Positions 1-11,500 of a DNA stretch of 64,000 bases are shown here, piece after piece (the first letter of the stretch is position 1; the number at the start of each line of letters is the position of its first letter). Both the position numbers and the translations under genes were made by a program. Source of the DNA: Strongylocentrotus droebachiensis (taxonomy: Eukaryota; Echinodermata; Echinoidea; Camarodonta; Strongylocentrotidae); NCBI GenBank assembly GCA_035222895.1, contig JAVYIG010001590.1, positions 186,001 through 250,000 on the forward strand. The letters are read 5' to 3'. The notes under the pieces were generated by a model. That model did no database searches, was not told the origin of the DNA, and worked only from the letters and a program-made list of their open reading frames with translations.

Positions 1-635
1 TTAAAAACCACAAAAATGCTTCTTCTCCTTTATATTCCATTTCCTTTAGTTTCTATTTAATCTTGTACAGCTAAATGAAATCACATTTTTATTTTTTGAC
101 CAGTTCAAAAGTGTACTACATAAAATGTACGACATTTGTTGTTGCGAGATGCGGATGAGCGCTACGTCATTGACGTTTTGGTTCTTCTTCTTTTTCTTAT
201 TTTCCCCTCACAATAAAAACATGATATATACAGAACATTTAAAACATAATATAAATAGACATTTAAAACAAACATAATGTACAATGTAAAAAAGAAAAGA
301 AGAAGACAATAATGAAGTCGGAAGGCTACCCAGTTCAGTCAAGCCATAGAGACAAGACTTCTTCTATGGGGTCCAAGGTGATTGTTATAATATTGAATAT
401 ATCTACATAAGGGAAAAAATATATGCCGGTATCCTAAAAAATATATCCTAAATATATCCATCATAGTCTATTTTTTTTCTATTCTCGAGTGACTTGGCAA
501 TGTGGGTGTTTCTTTCATTGATATAGCTTATTTTTCTCAATGTGATGCACTTCCAAACTACAGATTAGTCTGGAGTAATATACATACGAAAAGTTTAGTT
601 TTTGTTTTCAACTGTTGAAGTAATTAGGATTATGG
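1..635. other. Upstream non-coding DNA
   Basis: AT-rich sequence with T- and A-rich tracts. No exon-like open frame with splice signals, no RNA gene and no clear repeat ends were seen. Confidence 0.5.
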
Positions 636-656
636 TTTGAAAAAGAAGTTGTGTGC

Positions 657-698
657 CTCCCCCCCCCCCCCATCTCTCTCTCCCTGTCTCTCTGTCTG

Positions 699-758
<60 letters not shown>

Positions 759-790
759 CTCCTCCTCCTCTCTAGCTCTCCTTTTCCATC
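657..790. repeat. C-run plus (CT)n microsatellite
   Basis: A run of about 13 C is followed by TC/CT dinucleotides with scattered TGTC interruptions, ending in CTC-CTC triplets. The Leu/Ser-rich and Glu/Arg-rich open frames across it on both strands are by-products of the dinucleotide repeat, not genes. Confidence 0.95.
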
Positions 791-831
791 TTCTGTTCTT
801 CTCATTCTTACTTTCGCTTGTCATACTGGTC

Positions 832-2100
832 TACATTAAGGCCTATACATCTACAAAGATGAGCATTTCTGTAACCCGAGACTTGCCCAACGCAAGTCGG
901 ACCTCATTGTATGTTAACACAACGTTGGCATGGGGGCGACACCTTTTCTTTCAACTAGCTGGGCAATTAAGAAAAGCAGGCTCCCTTTGCCTTCAATTTT
1001 CGGTTTGTTTGATTTGTTTTTCACACGTTTTGTCAACTGCTATTCTGTGCATATTTCTTTGGCAGCCCCTATGCTTAGACAAAAATAGAATGGTGTAGAA
1101 AGAATCCTGCTGTGCGTTCACTCAGAGCGGCGTTGCTGAATAGCTAGGCCTATAGGACGGGAAAACTCTTTTCAAATCGGCTCTTGTGACGTCCTTCTTT
1201 ACGTCTCTGTGAAATTCAATTAAAAGGAGGTTCTTGAGACACTAAGCTCTAGCGATTAAAGGTGCCCTCCTAATTTGCTAACTGCTCCAAAGAAAACGGC
1301 AACTTGACGGATCACAAGTGGGTTAATTCCTTCATTTGTTAGGATAAGAATGGACTTCATAATTATACAAAATATCTAATCGGTCTAAGCATCCAAGTGG
1401 ATCTCCGTATTTTGTTTTTCATTAGAAGCGTGCACTTTCAGATGATTTTTTATCACATACACTTTCAGTTCATCTTTCTGAAGACGGAAAATCATTTTGT
1501 TTTAATTCCTTCTGCCAAATCCTTCGACGACCATGCAGAATTTAGGAACCAGAATGTATTATCATCATACTCGGAGATACAACACTAGTCATCGAACTAG
1601 TTTCTTTGGCGCGGATACGGTGAGTTGAAACATATCGGCTGACTTTATTTAACTCAACTTCGAGAAGTTACACCGTCATCGGCTAAGCATTTTTGAAATG
1701 ATATTGGCCTACTGCATGTGTAGGATAAAAGTATTCTTGGGGAAGGAAGACGGGGTCGGACTGAGCGTGGCGCTTGACTATATACTCTTATATGATATAA
1801 ACATTCGTACTTATCAATATTTAAGAGGTATGGGCAACTCAATATTAATGGTTTTAACCAGCTGGGATGAGAAATATGGCCTACAAGAGTGGATGAAAAT
1901 AAGAAAGAATAGATTCTATATTCTATGTTCCTCATCTCAACTCGTTAATACTATTAATATTCGGTCGCCCCTTCTTAAAAAGCCAAAGGGGTACATGCCG
2001 TTTAGCCCTACTGTTTCAATCCACACACACATAAAAAGGTTGCTTGCCTCCCCAAACCTCAAAATTCTGGGTCATAAGTATAGGTCTGTAACATGTACAG
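832..2100. other. Upstream non-coding DNA
   Basis: Mixed AT-rich sequence without recognisable genes. Open frames of 60-180 codons occur but show no domain, no splice context and no codon bias that I can see. Confidence 0.45.
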
Positions 2101-2113
2101 ACAACCGGGAGCG

Positions 2114-2360
2114 TTTTTTTTTTTTGGGGGGGGGGGGATTTGAGCCCCCAACCCAATATAGACCCGCCCCTACAGGCTACAATCTCCCAACTTTAAAAGT
2201 GCGATCATTGGTAATACTTATGAATATACCACAAATCCCACATTAATTTGGTATACTCGGCATACAATGCCACCCCCTGTTCATATGCCCATGAAGAAAA
2301 AAGAAAGAAATCAATATAACCTGGCACGCTGGGTTGCTCATATTCTTCCTCTGCGCACCC

Positions 2361-2416
<56 letters not shown>

Positions 2417-2499
2417 CACACACATGTTCAATAGAATGGGTATAGATAATCACTCTAAAACTTTAATTATATCGACACCCCCCCCCCCAAAAAAAAAGG
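2114..2499. repeat. Low-complexity cluster: T12G12, C14(CT)n, C/A run
   Basis: T-run then G-run at 2114-2137, a C-run into about 20 CT dinucleotides at 2358-2413 followed by a short CA stretch, and a C-run then A-run at about 2477-2497. Such mononucleotide junctions are prone to replication and sequencing slippage, so run lengths are unreliable. Confidence 0.9.
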
Positions 2500-3240
2500 G
2501 ATTTCCTTTGGTCTTCTTTGATGGTAAGTAACTGTATTCATTGTGCTCTGTGCGGTAGTTCTTTAACAGCAGGGCGGCAGCGGGGTTAATCGGAACCTTA
2601 CAAAAGGAGATCATTAGGGTTCTATCCTTTTAATCTACCTCCGTAATGACACCCTCCTAATCTTCTTTATCTAAACAAGTTTCACGAATGACGGTTATTC
2701 AATGAAATTCATTTTGCGAAGAACCTCGTTAGGATAGGATATAATATTATGTCAAGTGGGGAAATCGAGATTATTCAGGTCATTGAGCTTTTGTTGTTAT
2801 CCCTTTTCACTTATCAACAAACAAATTCAAACTTTGTTTGCATGGCGAAAAGATAAATTTGAGAGTATTTTTGATGTACAACAATGCATGTGCGTTGTCC
2901 TTATAAGGACTGTTTATATTATTTTGTGTTGATTGATATAAAAAGGACTGAGAATCATATCATAACATAATTATCACATCACATCACATTACATCATAAT
3001 TATCATAATATATTATTGATTCTAGAAAGTCTCTTTCATCCGAAAAATTAAGGAATATCCACACGGTTGTAGCCCCACTGTACTACGTATAGCTACTTGC
3101 GCCCTCTACATAGCAAACAATGCCTAATCGGTGACCAGTGGTCCCCCATGGTCCCCATTTTCTTACGTTAATAATTGAGAGCTTATTTGATGAGATAACC
3201 ACCTGTCAGTGACCATGCAGGGAAGTTTAATCCCTCCTGG
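2500..3240. other. Upstream non-coding DNA
   Basis: AT-rich sequence with a short ATCACATCACATC-type repeat near 2970-3000. Nothing else supportable seen. Confidence 0.45.
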
Positions 3241-3294
3241 CCAAACTAGTGCAGTGGGGCTTTAAAAAACCCACTAAAATTAAATTTGAAAGTT

Positions 3295-3815
3295 TCAGTG
3301 GGGGGCCGGGGGGGGGGGCAAGTTTGGGCCAAATCATTAAAAACAAAACAAAAAACAATTTTTTGCTGGATATTTTTTTTTTTTTTGGGGGGGGGGGGCC
3401 AATCCGTGAGAAAATATTAATTGCGACTCAGCCATGCACCGGTGAATAAGCGGGGGGGGGGGGGGGGGGGGGGGTAGGAGGCACTTTTTTGTCCAATTTT
3501 TCAGGAAATATTTTGCGCCGACTCAGTCAGCCGATGAATAAGCAGGGGGGGGGGTGAGACCACTATTTTTTTTTAACCGTCAGCCCCCCCCCCCCCCCCG
3601 TGGATCCTCGCCTGCAGAGGCTCCAGCCGGCGACAAAGGGGGAGGGGGGGGGGGGAGCCAAACCTAATACACAATTTAGTGCCGACTCAGCCGGCCGGCG
3701 AATAAGGGGGGGGGGGGGCGCTTTTGCTTTTGGTTTTATAATTTTGTTTTAATCGTTTTGGGGGGCTAGGGGGGGGGGCCGGGCCGGAAAAATCGCTACG
3801 TGGATCCGCCCCTGA
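3295..3815. repeat. Degenerate G-run repeat cluster
   Basis: At least seven G- or C-runs of 9-23 bases lie within about 500 bp (the longest, 23 G, at 3452-3474). Three of the G-runs are preceded by a related unit, GACTCAG followed by a CCGGTGAATAAG-like word, near 3425, 3519 and 3683. So this is an amplified, diverged unit and not independent homopolymers. The block ends in GGATCCGCCCCTG at about 3803-3815, which resembles a transposon terminus, but I could not find a matching inverted copy on the left. Confidence 0.7.
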
Positions 3816-3825
3816 ACATAAGAGT

Positions 3826-4758
3826 CATTTCTTAATTGATTAGCACTAGAAACAACTTGTACATGTGAAATGTGCTAGGGTTACTAACAACAAACTGTCG
3901 ATCTAATTATAAGTGCCTTTCTATTTTTAAGAAGGGGCAGACAAAAATATAGTGAAATTCATTTCCAAAAACAACAAGGACACTCAATTATACTTACTTC
4001 GGGATTACTTTCGGGGTGGTGCAAATGTTATTAATTGGTAAGCGGTCACCTGCATCCATCGGAATCGACACAAAGTCAACTTTAACAAATACTTTTCAAA
4101 TAAAAATTTCGTTCTTGAAAATTCGGTAGTTAACACATATGCGATTTGACCTAACATTTGACAATATATCTTGCTTTAAAATGTCAGTCAACCTTATTAA
4201 ATGCACATACTTATTCAGCATCACCATGTTCACAGAAAATTTAGGGAACTACATAAACAAACGCGAACGCACATGGTGAGATGTAAACTATGTTTACAGT
4301 GTGACCGCATTGCACTTATCCATGTGTAGGAATCACTACACCACGTCAATTGCCATGGCTGAACTGACGCCTCTCGAATGTATTGCATGCTGATAAACAT
4401 TGCTTAGAAAACGAAGATCGAGAATTTTGAGTATCATTTTTCACGAAGTACATCATAATATATCCAGAGATGTTGTCCAGGACAGGCAGTGGTGGTAGAA
4501 AGAAAGAAAAGAGGGATATGGTACGTACATTGTGTTGTTTGTACAAGCTCTCCCTTGTTTACGCATGAGTGAGAGCCTTTCATAGATAGCACAGACGCCA
4601 GAGGTTTCGGCTGCATGGGACACCATGAAGTCGATAGTCGTTAGTACACTACGTGCTATGCTGTGCTGCTCAGTTTTGTACTGCTGCAACAGAGCAATTG
4701 AAATACAGTACGCCAGTAGGGACTACAGTAAAACTTAACTAGAGATGCTGTTTTCTGT
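3826..4758. other. Upstream non-coding DNA
   Basis: No repeat ends or coding signals recognised. A short open frame begins with ATG at 4626 (49 codons, hydrophobic start), but there is no support for it as a gene. Confidence 0.4.
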
Positions 4759-4763
4759 CTAAC

Positions 4764-5191
4764 CAGTAGGGGCCCTGGTCCGAGAATAAGGTCTTAAGGA
4801 TCGTCCGCACAAACGCGGATCGTCTCCGTAAACGCGGACAGACGCGTCAGCAAAAATAAGGATCGTCCGCTTTTTCGCCAACGATTCTGATTACCGATCC
4901 GCGCGTTGGTGATGAGAAAAACTGGTTACATTGACCTTGTACAGAGACTTTCCCCTAGGAGCGATAAATTCTCGGGAAAAGGGACAACCCATAAAAATAG
5001 ACGGTGAACTGGGGGTATTTTATTACGCGGAATCTGTTTTTTAGAATCACCAGCGCATGGAATCCGAAACCAGAAAAAAAACATCCGTCAAAATATGGAC
5101 GATCCTCATTTTTCAGGACGCATTTTGCCCGTTTACACAAGGATATCCTCATATGCAGACGATTTTCATTCTCGGACCATCGCCCCTACTG
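4764..5191. mobile_element. Short inverted-repeat DNA transposon with 5-bp TSD
   Basis: The ends are inverted copies: CAGTAGGGGCCCTGGTCCG on the left and the reverse complement of CAGTAGGGGCGATGGTCCG on the right, with similarity continuing through GAGAAT for about 26 bp. CTAAC lies directly outside both ends (4759-4763 and 5192-5196), as expected for a 5-bp target-site duplication. The interior (428 bp in all) carries repeated GGATCGTCCGC-like words in both orientations and no transposase, so it is a non-autonomous element. Superfamily not assigned: 5-bp duplications occur in Transib and in some hAT lineages, but the ends are not diagnostic to me. Confidence 0.8.
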
Positions 5192-5277
5192 CTAACTGCA
5201 GCTGTTTGGTGTCAAACTCTAGTCTAATACTAAGTGCAAGACACTTACAACATTTACACCCTCTCACAGTTACAAGA

Positions 5278-5400
5278 GCGCGCATGCGCCGACATGGGCG
5301 CCATTATAAATTGCGAGAAAACATTGATGACACAATGTTTATTCGCAAATTAAAATGGCGGCCTTATAACCGTGAAGGGGTGTACTGTTAGGTGTGTAGA
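5278..5400 (+). promoter_or_regulatory. Putative core promoter (NRF1-like, TATA-like, YY1-like)
   Basis: GCGCATGCGC at 5280-5289 is the palindromic NRF1-type site common in animal housekeeping promoters. TATAAA at 5305-5310 follows, and AAAATGGCGGCC at 5352-5363 matches the YY1 site AANATGGCGGC, which in many animal genes sits just after the start site in this orientation. The block is locally GC-richer than its surroundings and lies 3.1 kb before the testin exon on the same strand, so by inference it could drive that gene. I could not define exon 1: no donor after this block gives an obvious coding frame, so the first exon may be non-coding or elsewhere. Confidence 0.4.
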
Positions 5401-7316
5401 AATGTTTCTTGTTGTGCATTGTGTAGGAGTCTTGATGGCATGTCATGTTTTTCTGAAATCTGAATGATCGGGAATTTATCCTGATCGATGACGATGTAGA
5501 CAACATTCATGCGCATTCTAATTTAAAGAACACATCAAGATGTTGTTGTTGTTTTAATCTTAAGGGCGTGTGTCATTCAATTATGAATATTTACGCCGAG
5601 ATTACATCTTTAGTTACCTTTACCCAAGTCACTGGAAGAATACTGTGTTCCCAGCAGTCAGGCTTCCAGTTCCAGTATATACACGAACAAAACAAATAAA
5701 TAATAGTTACATATGTATCTGTATGATTTTCTCTGTTCAAATGTTACCAACCTTCTACCAAACTTAGTTTGAAGGTGTCATTATTTCTAATTTTCCATGT
5801 TCAGGGGACGTGTTGTTATATGAATCGGTGGAAATTCAAATTCTGAAATAACCCAAACTGGTGATAACTTTTTATTTTGACACGTTCTGGTATGTGGCAC
5901 AATTCTTGAAAATTCTCTGAAAATGTTTGAATCTGTAGATGGTCTACATGCCCTTGTTATGCCAACAAATACAACAACTGAATCAGACAGATAATGGTGA
6001 AATAGTGAGTGAATGGCTAAATAGGTCAATAATATAGGCGATACAGAATTAGACCAATAAATCTGGATTATGTATCAGGATTAGCATGCTATTCATTATC
6101 ATTCAATCTTTTGTATTCAAAATCCTACTTGTGCATTTCAATTGCTGTTTAACATTCTGTATTCATATACACTGTATTCATGTACACTGTACATTTACAT
6201 AGCAGAATTGTATCAGTTAATTGTGTTGCCTTAGCTACCCTCTTGATCAATGATCCTGTGATAAAAAACTGATTAAATTGCATCTTGTGTCAATTCTTAT
6301 ACAGCAAATTATCTTCTACATGTATGACTTCATGTAAGTGATTAATACAATACATGTAGTCAAATACAAAGAGCTTTTTATCAGTCTATTCTGTAAAACA
6401 AATGGACTTTGGACATTGACATGTACTTGTACTGTACATCTAGGCACATGAACATGTTTTTAGTTTGCCAATTAAACTGGGCTGTGTTAGTGAATCTGTT
6501 GTGGTGATTTTAGGGGAAAATTGGGATGTACATGTAAAATAAAGCTAACTAAAGTATCCTTTATGGTTTATGAACATTTCCTGAATTGTATTTGTAGTGC
6601 CATTAGAAAAATAGGATGAGTTTGAAATAATAGTGTGTATAAAGTTAATGATCAATTGAAATGATTTGTTTTGACTCAACACAAAGTTAAAATTGTAGTC
6701 ACCCTTAACTTACATGTATCTGATTTTGGTGTATTTGTGGCCTAGATTGTTTTTTAATGGTTCTGGTTTCGTATTTGTGGATGCAAAAAGTTATATACTT
6801 TTGTGGATTGTTTCATTGACACCTTGTCAAAAACATATTTCTTCTTTCTAACCTAACCTCCTCTAAAGTTATCTCTCTCTTCTTATTCTCAGTTCGTCTT
6901 TCCATCTTTCTCTTTAGTCTCTTGATACTATATCCCTTCTCTTTCCTCTTAATATGCCCTCTGTACCTCTTTTTTTTCTATCTGGATTTACTTGCTTCTC
7001 TGTACATTGTAGCTTACAAATCATGTAAAAAGAAAATAAAGCTGGTATTTCAGCTAGTTGTTTCGAACACAACTTTAATCAAAATTTTGAGGTTGCTCTA
7101 TAAGGGCAACCATTTCTCTTTCCTTTTTAATATTTGATTATCTGAAAGCAGTTTGTTGGACTTGTACCATGGAGCTACTTGACTGCTAGTGTAGAGTCTT
7201 GTGAAAAACTAATACATTTTAATTATGACCTTGCCCATTGCCAACGACCAATCCTTTTGAGTGGAGGCTTTGATTAACATGTTCCTTTCAAGATATAGTT
7301 TTGTACATGAACTAAA
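5401..7316. other. Non-coding DNA, possible first intron
   Basis: AT-rich with dispersed TACATGTA words. No exon-like segment recognised. It would be intron 1 of the testin gene if the promoter call at 5278-5400 is right. Confidence 0.35.
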
Positions 7317-7318
7317 TA

Positions 7319-7653
7319 TGCCATTTTTGAATTGTAATCAAATTTAATGCACAAATACTTGTTACAGGTAATTGCCATGTATTGTTACAAATAATTTCAT
7401 TTATCTGTTACAAATAATTGTATTTATAGCCAGATTGCAAATTGCATACATTACATGTTATTGGTACATGTACACTGTGGGACATGCCATAATGTATGTT
7501 CTAGTGACAGTCCTACCTAGCAACAGTTAATGTAAGCAGTTCACATTCTGACTATTGTAATACAACCATTCATAACAGGTAAATGAAATCATTTGTAACA
7601 TGGCTCTTAACAAAGATTTATGCATTCAATTTGATTACATTACAAAAATGGTT
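7319..7653. mobile_element. Palindromic MITE, TA-flanked, family A copy 1
   Basis: Arms of roughly 110 bp are imperfect reverse complements: left TGCCATTTTTGAATTGTAATC, right ending GATTACATTACAAAAATGG then TT. TA lies just outside each end (7317-7318, 7654-7655), as in Tc1/mariner-type MITEs. The centre (about 7440-7540) and the arms are clearly related to the copy at 44068-44367: both share CTACCTAGCAAC/TGCTAGGTAG-type words and a TTATGCATTCAATTTGRTTACATTACRAAAATGG-like end. No coding capacity. Confidence 0.8.
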
Positions 7654-7655
7654 TA

Positions 7656-8479
7656 TTATACAAATAAAGGTCCTCACACATTTTTGTTCTGTCATTGTGA
7701 AGTTGTTTCATAACATGATAATTATTGTATGTAAATAGAATATTTAGTGTCTGTAAACACAATGAATAAGAAATTATCGCCTACAAAATATGTCTCTGTC
7801 ATATGTATTTGCTCAGATGTGAATTTTAGGTTGGTGAGATATATATGTACATGAGATACACAAACTATCATGGATTGGTTGGGTACAGTGTTGATTCAAA
7901 TTCAAGGTTATGCTTGTGATAATATCGTTAAATGGAGGACACAATGGCGCCCATCCTCCATTGTTTGCTTGAAAGAGCTCCCTTATGATTATTATATGCT
8001 GAGCAAATGATGCTTGCGTTCTAATTGGATGAACAAGATCACGCCCAATGCACTTGCACTGTTTGATATGGGACAGTAGTTCTATCTACAATTCCAATAT
8101 CTGTTTGATTTATAAGGAATAGTGAAAGGAGATCATGCTTTAGTAAACCTTACAAACTGAAGAGGTTGCATGATGATTGTTGAGATGAATACAATTCTTT
8201 TAAAAAGAAAAGTTACCTAAGTAAAAATATAAGTATATAACCATGCATGTAATAATTAGTTTGTCATATATTTCTGGTGGTTGTACATGTAGGATGTACA
8301 ATGTAGTCTACACCTTTTGTTGTAAGCTGTCACTTTCAATATGAAATTGAAAGTTCAAAATTTAATCCATTTATTTGTTGAAGTTAGTCTATAAAAATGG
8401 CAAATAAGAAACCTATTAACAATGATTTAACCATATCGTGAAGTTTCTTACGAAAGCCCCTTTTTCTTCTCTTCTCCAG
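7656..8479. other. Non-coding DNA preceding the testin exon
   Basis: AT-rich, with no repeat ends seen. The last 20 bases are the pyrimidine tract and AG acceptor of the exon that follows. Confidence 0.4.
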
Positions 8480-8568
8480 CAAAACGCTCTGGCCCATGAT
8501 GCAGACAGGGGCCAACCGTGCATGAAGTGTGGCGACAAGTGCCCTGGCCTTGCACTCCATTATTGGAG
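8480..8568 (+). CDS. TES: Testin (TES/LMCD1-type) N-terminal exon, partial gene
   Basis: An 89-nt internal exon, opened by a pyrimidine tract ending TTCTTCTCTTCTCCAG and closed by the strong donor GAG|GTAGGT. Read in phase 0 it gives 29 codons plus two bases. The translation contains the series L-x-H, then PCMKCGDKCPGLALHYW and Arg (completed by the next exon). This matches the cysteine-rich segment of vertebrate testin just before the PET domain (family pattern PC-x-KC-x-x-KC-x-G-x-x-LH-x-WR). The vertebrate TES exon 2 ends at the same Arg, from memory. Testin is a cytoplasmic PET and triple-LIM protein of focal adhesions and actin structures; the cysteines help form the zinc-binding N-terminal region. 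LMCD1 is the other vertebrate relative but fits less well (its C-x-GC spacing residues and HSWR differ). The PET and LIM exons are not in this window, nor is a certain start-codon exon. Confidence 0.85.
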
Positions 8569-11500
8569 GTAGGTACCTTTCTCCTCCGCTTTGATCACTC
8601 AATTAGGGCTTTGTATATTTCATGAAAGGAAATGACAAAAAAAGTTACAGTGATGTACAATCTGTCTTGCTCTCCCATGTCGGAAAGGGGAAAAAAAATG
8701 TTTTAAAGGGTTGTAGTAGTAGCAGACTTGATCGAATATCATTTCTCGATGTATTAATCTTATATCACATGAATCCCAACATGATTTTTTTTAAACACGT
8801 TATTCACCATTGCGATATGAAAGAGTGAAGAGTGCACATTGTAAATGTAGATTTATGTTAAGTCCAATGAACAGGCCAACAGTAAATTTTGCCCCTTGAA
8901 AATTGAAATAAAGAGTGGCTCTTTTAGATATTGTTATGATTTAAATGTTTTTGTTTTTCATAGTTCAAGACTCTGTGTTTTTGCTCATATTATTTTCAGT
9001 TTGATGGGATTATGTAGATTCTGGTAAACTCAGTTCTAACAAATATGCCCCTCCCAAAAAAAAAAGAAAAGAAGAAAGATAACATTAACAAAGACTTATT
9101 GTCAAGTGGAAAAGCAACATAATGATATAAAACACAAACTTCAAATCTCCATGTACATTCACCTAGAAGCAATTATTTCAGTCCCCTGTACAGTAAACCA
9201 GGATACAATATACAATCTCGGGCTGTGTGAAATGACCCAATACTAATCAGACTTCAAAAGGTGCGAATATATCTATTCTGAATGGATGAATGAAGTGTTG
9301 ATTTGTTATGATACCCTGCTGATGTCCTGCTGCTCTTTATAATGATGAAGCAGACAAAAATGCCAATCTTGGTTTACTATGAAAATATGAGATATTGGAG
9401 TGGCAAAAAATAAGAGAAGAATATAGAAAGAAAGAAAGTCTTTGTTTGTGTATGCTGTGTAATGGAGCATTGTAGATTACAATAATATATATCAGGATTG
9501 CTTCCATTTAAATTGAATACATTTTCATTTTGTGACCTTGCGAACACCAATGAAAATGATTCTTGATAAATCGAGCGTTGGACTTCTCACATCCCGAGAA
9601 AATATTACTTATAATCTGCAGCCAATTTCTCTCAGAGAAAAGCTTTTTGTAAACTGCACTTATTTTTTGTCATAATACCAATGGGTGCCCATTAGTTCTT
9701 GGCTTTGCGAATGCTCAAAGTTGTATTGGGAGTATTAAGAAAACTTTATTACCCATAAAGTATATGAGTATCATTTGTTATTGCGTGAAATTTTAAAACC
9801 CATCTTACCCCAGTGCACCTACAAAACCCATTCATGTAGGTTTGTTTGGCAGATATCATAAATGCATTCATTATAAAGATATAACTTGTATGTATTTGAT
9901 CATAACTCATAATGAGAACATTTCCAGAAGAAGCATATTGACATTTCTGAGGTACTTGATAATTGGACCATCATGGGTCATAAAACAACGTCTGAGAAAA
10001 TGTTAATTGCTTCCTTTTATAGAGATAATTTGTTTTGAAATCTTGTGAGATGAAACACTTTAACCGATAGGACATTCATCATACATGTACATGTGTATGC
10101 ACACGACATTGACATGCATTTGTTTAAATCATATTTTACCTTAAAGGTTGTGCCTTCTTTTAGCTTAGTAATTTTAAGTTAAACCATGATGTTTGTTAAA
10201 AGTAAGTTACATGATATGAAATGTTGCTTTATACTTTCTAATCTTTGCAGTTTGTCACTTTGAGCACACTTAAAAAAAAAAAAGTAGTATGTGTAAGCCC
10301 ACAATATATCTCGGTCTGGGTCTTAAAAAAAAAATCAAATCATATTGAGTGGGTTAAGTACGGAACGAACAAAGATCATTCTGGAGTGTCAGCATTGATT
10401 ACTTATTATTGTTGATTTTATTATTGTTATTGTTTTTGTTATTATTCGTATTATTATTTTTGTTTGGGGGGATGGGATTGTTAGTTGGTCTTTAAGAGGT
10501 TAAAAATTATTGATTCTAATTATCATGATCTTAGCACGGATTTGCTAGATTGATTTGATAAACTGATTTATATGAATTTTTTTTCTTTCTTTTAGAATAT
10601 ATCTATTACCTTTATCAACACAGTGGTCTACCTTTAATGAGTGAAGCATACATGTAGCTCTTGTCTAGTTCTTTGTGGTATAGACACAATGAATAAATCA
10701 TCTTTAAAAGATGACAGCGTTTTATGGTGTGCAGAAGACCTCCAGGAAAGCCATTCAATTTAATTTATTACCAGATGACTTTTTCATACTATGCTTTTAT
10801 CCTCAATTTCAGCAGTGCACCTGATTTTCAGCCACATTGTTGTAACATTATGTATGTGAAAGCGGACTAGAGTTTTTTTTGTTTTTTTTTCAACTTCAAA
10901 AATAAAAATAAATTACAAGAGTTTATCTGACCTGTTTAGCTGTAGGATAAATAACTAAATACTAATGCCATGAATTTAAGTTGAAATTTAAAAAAATGCC
11001 AATATCTAGGATGTGCAATTTTTTTTCATTTTTTGCTGAGAAAATTGTTGTTTACTTAATTGACAGATCAATCAATTACTAAAAATGTGATATTACAGTC
11101 CAACTGCATTTCTTATAAAATTAAGAATTTACTCTTTAATACATCATGCTTCATAATCCTGTGAAATAATGCCAGTTATACTATAGTTTTTGTTTAATGA
11201 TGTTACATTGAAATTAGAACTAGGGCTTCAGTCAAGCTAGACAATCACAGAAAATTACCGGTACTAGGATTTTACAGGGTTATAGGGTTTATAAGTAAAG
11301 ATGTCCATTGATTGTACTGTCATCCTTGAATGCTGAGCCAGCTCTTTGGAAAATTATTAGATCGATAAAGACTTTTGTTGTGGACTTGAAAAGATTTTTT
11401 TTTAAAGTGATAGAAAAGATGATATCATCTGGTTGAGTTTCATTGTATTTTAGAGGGATTTAGGAAGTTCTGTCTGGATAAAGAAGCTTTGTTATGGTTG

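Noticed and set aside
637-1098. 153-codon Leu/Ser-rich open frame
   Set aside because: Mostly a CT microsatellite, with no splice or domain support.
2126-2160. GGATTTGAGCCCC as a tRNA or SINE B-box
   Set aside because: Two mismatches to the B-box, no A-box at the right distance and no cloverleaf.
4626-4775. Short hydrophobic open frame as testin exon 1 or a secreted peptide
   Set aside because: It lacks a donor in the required phase and runs into the start of the 4764-5191 transposon.
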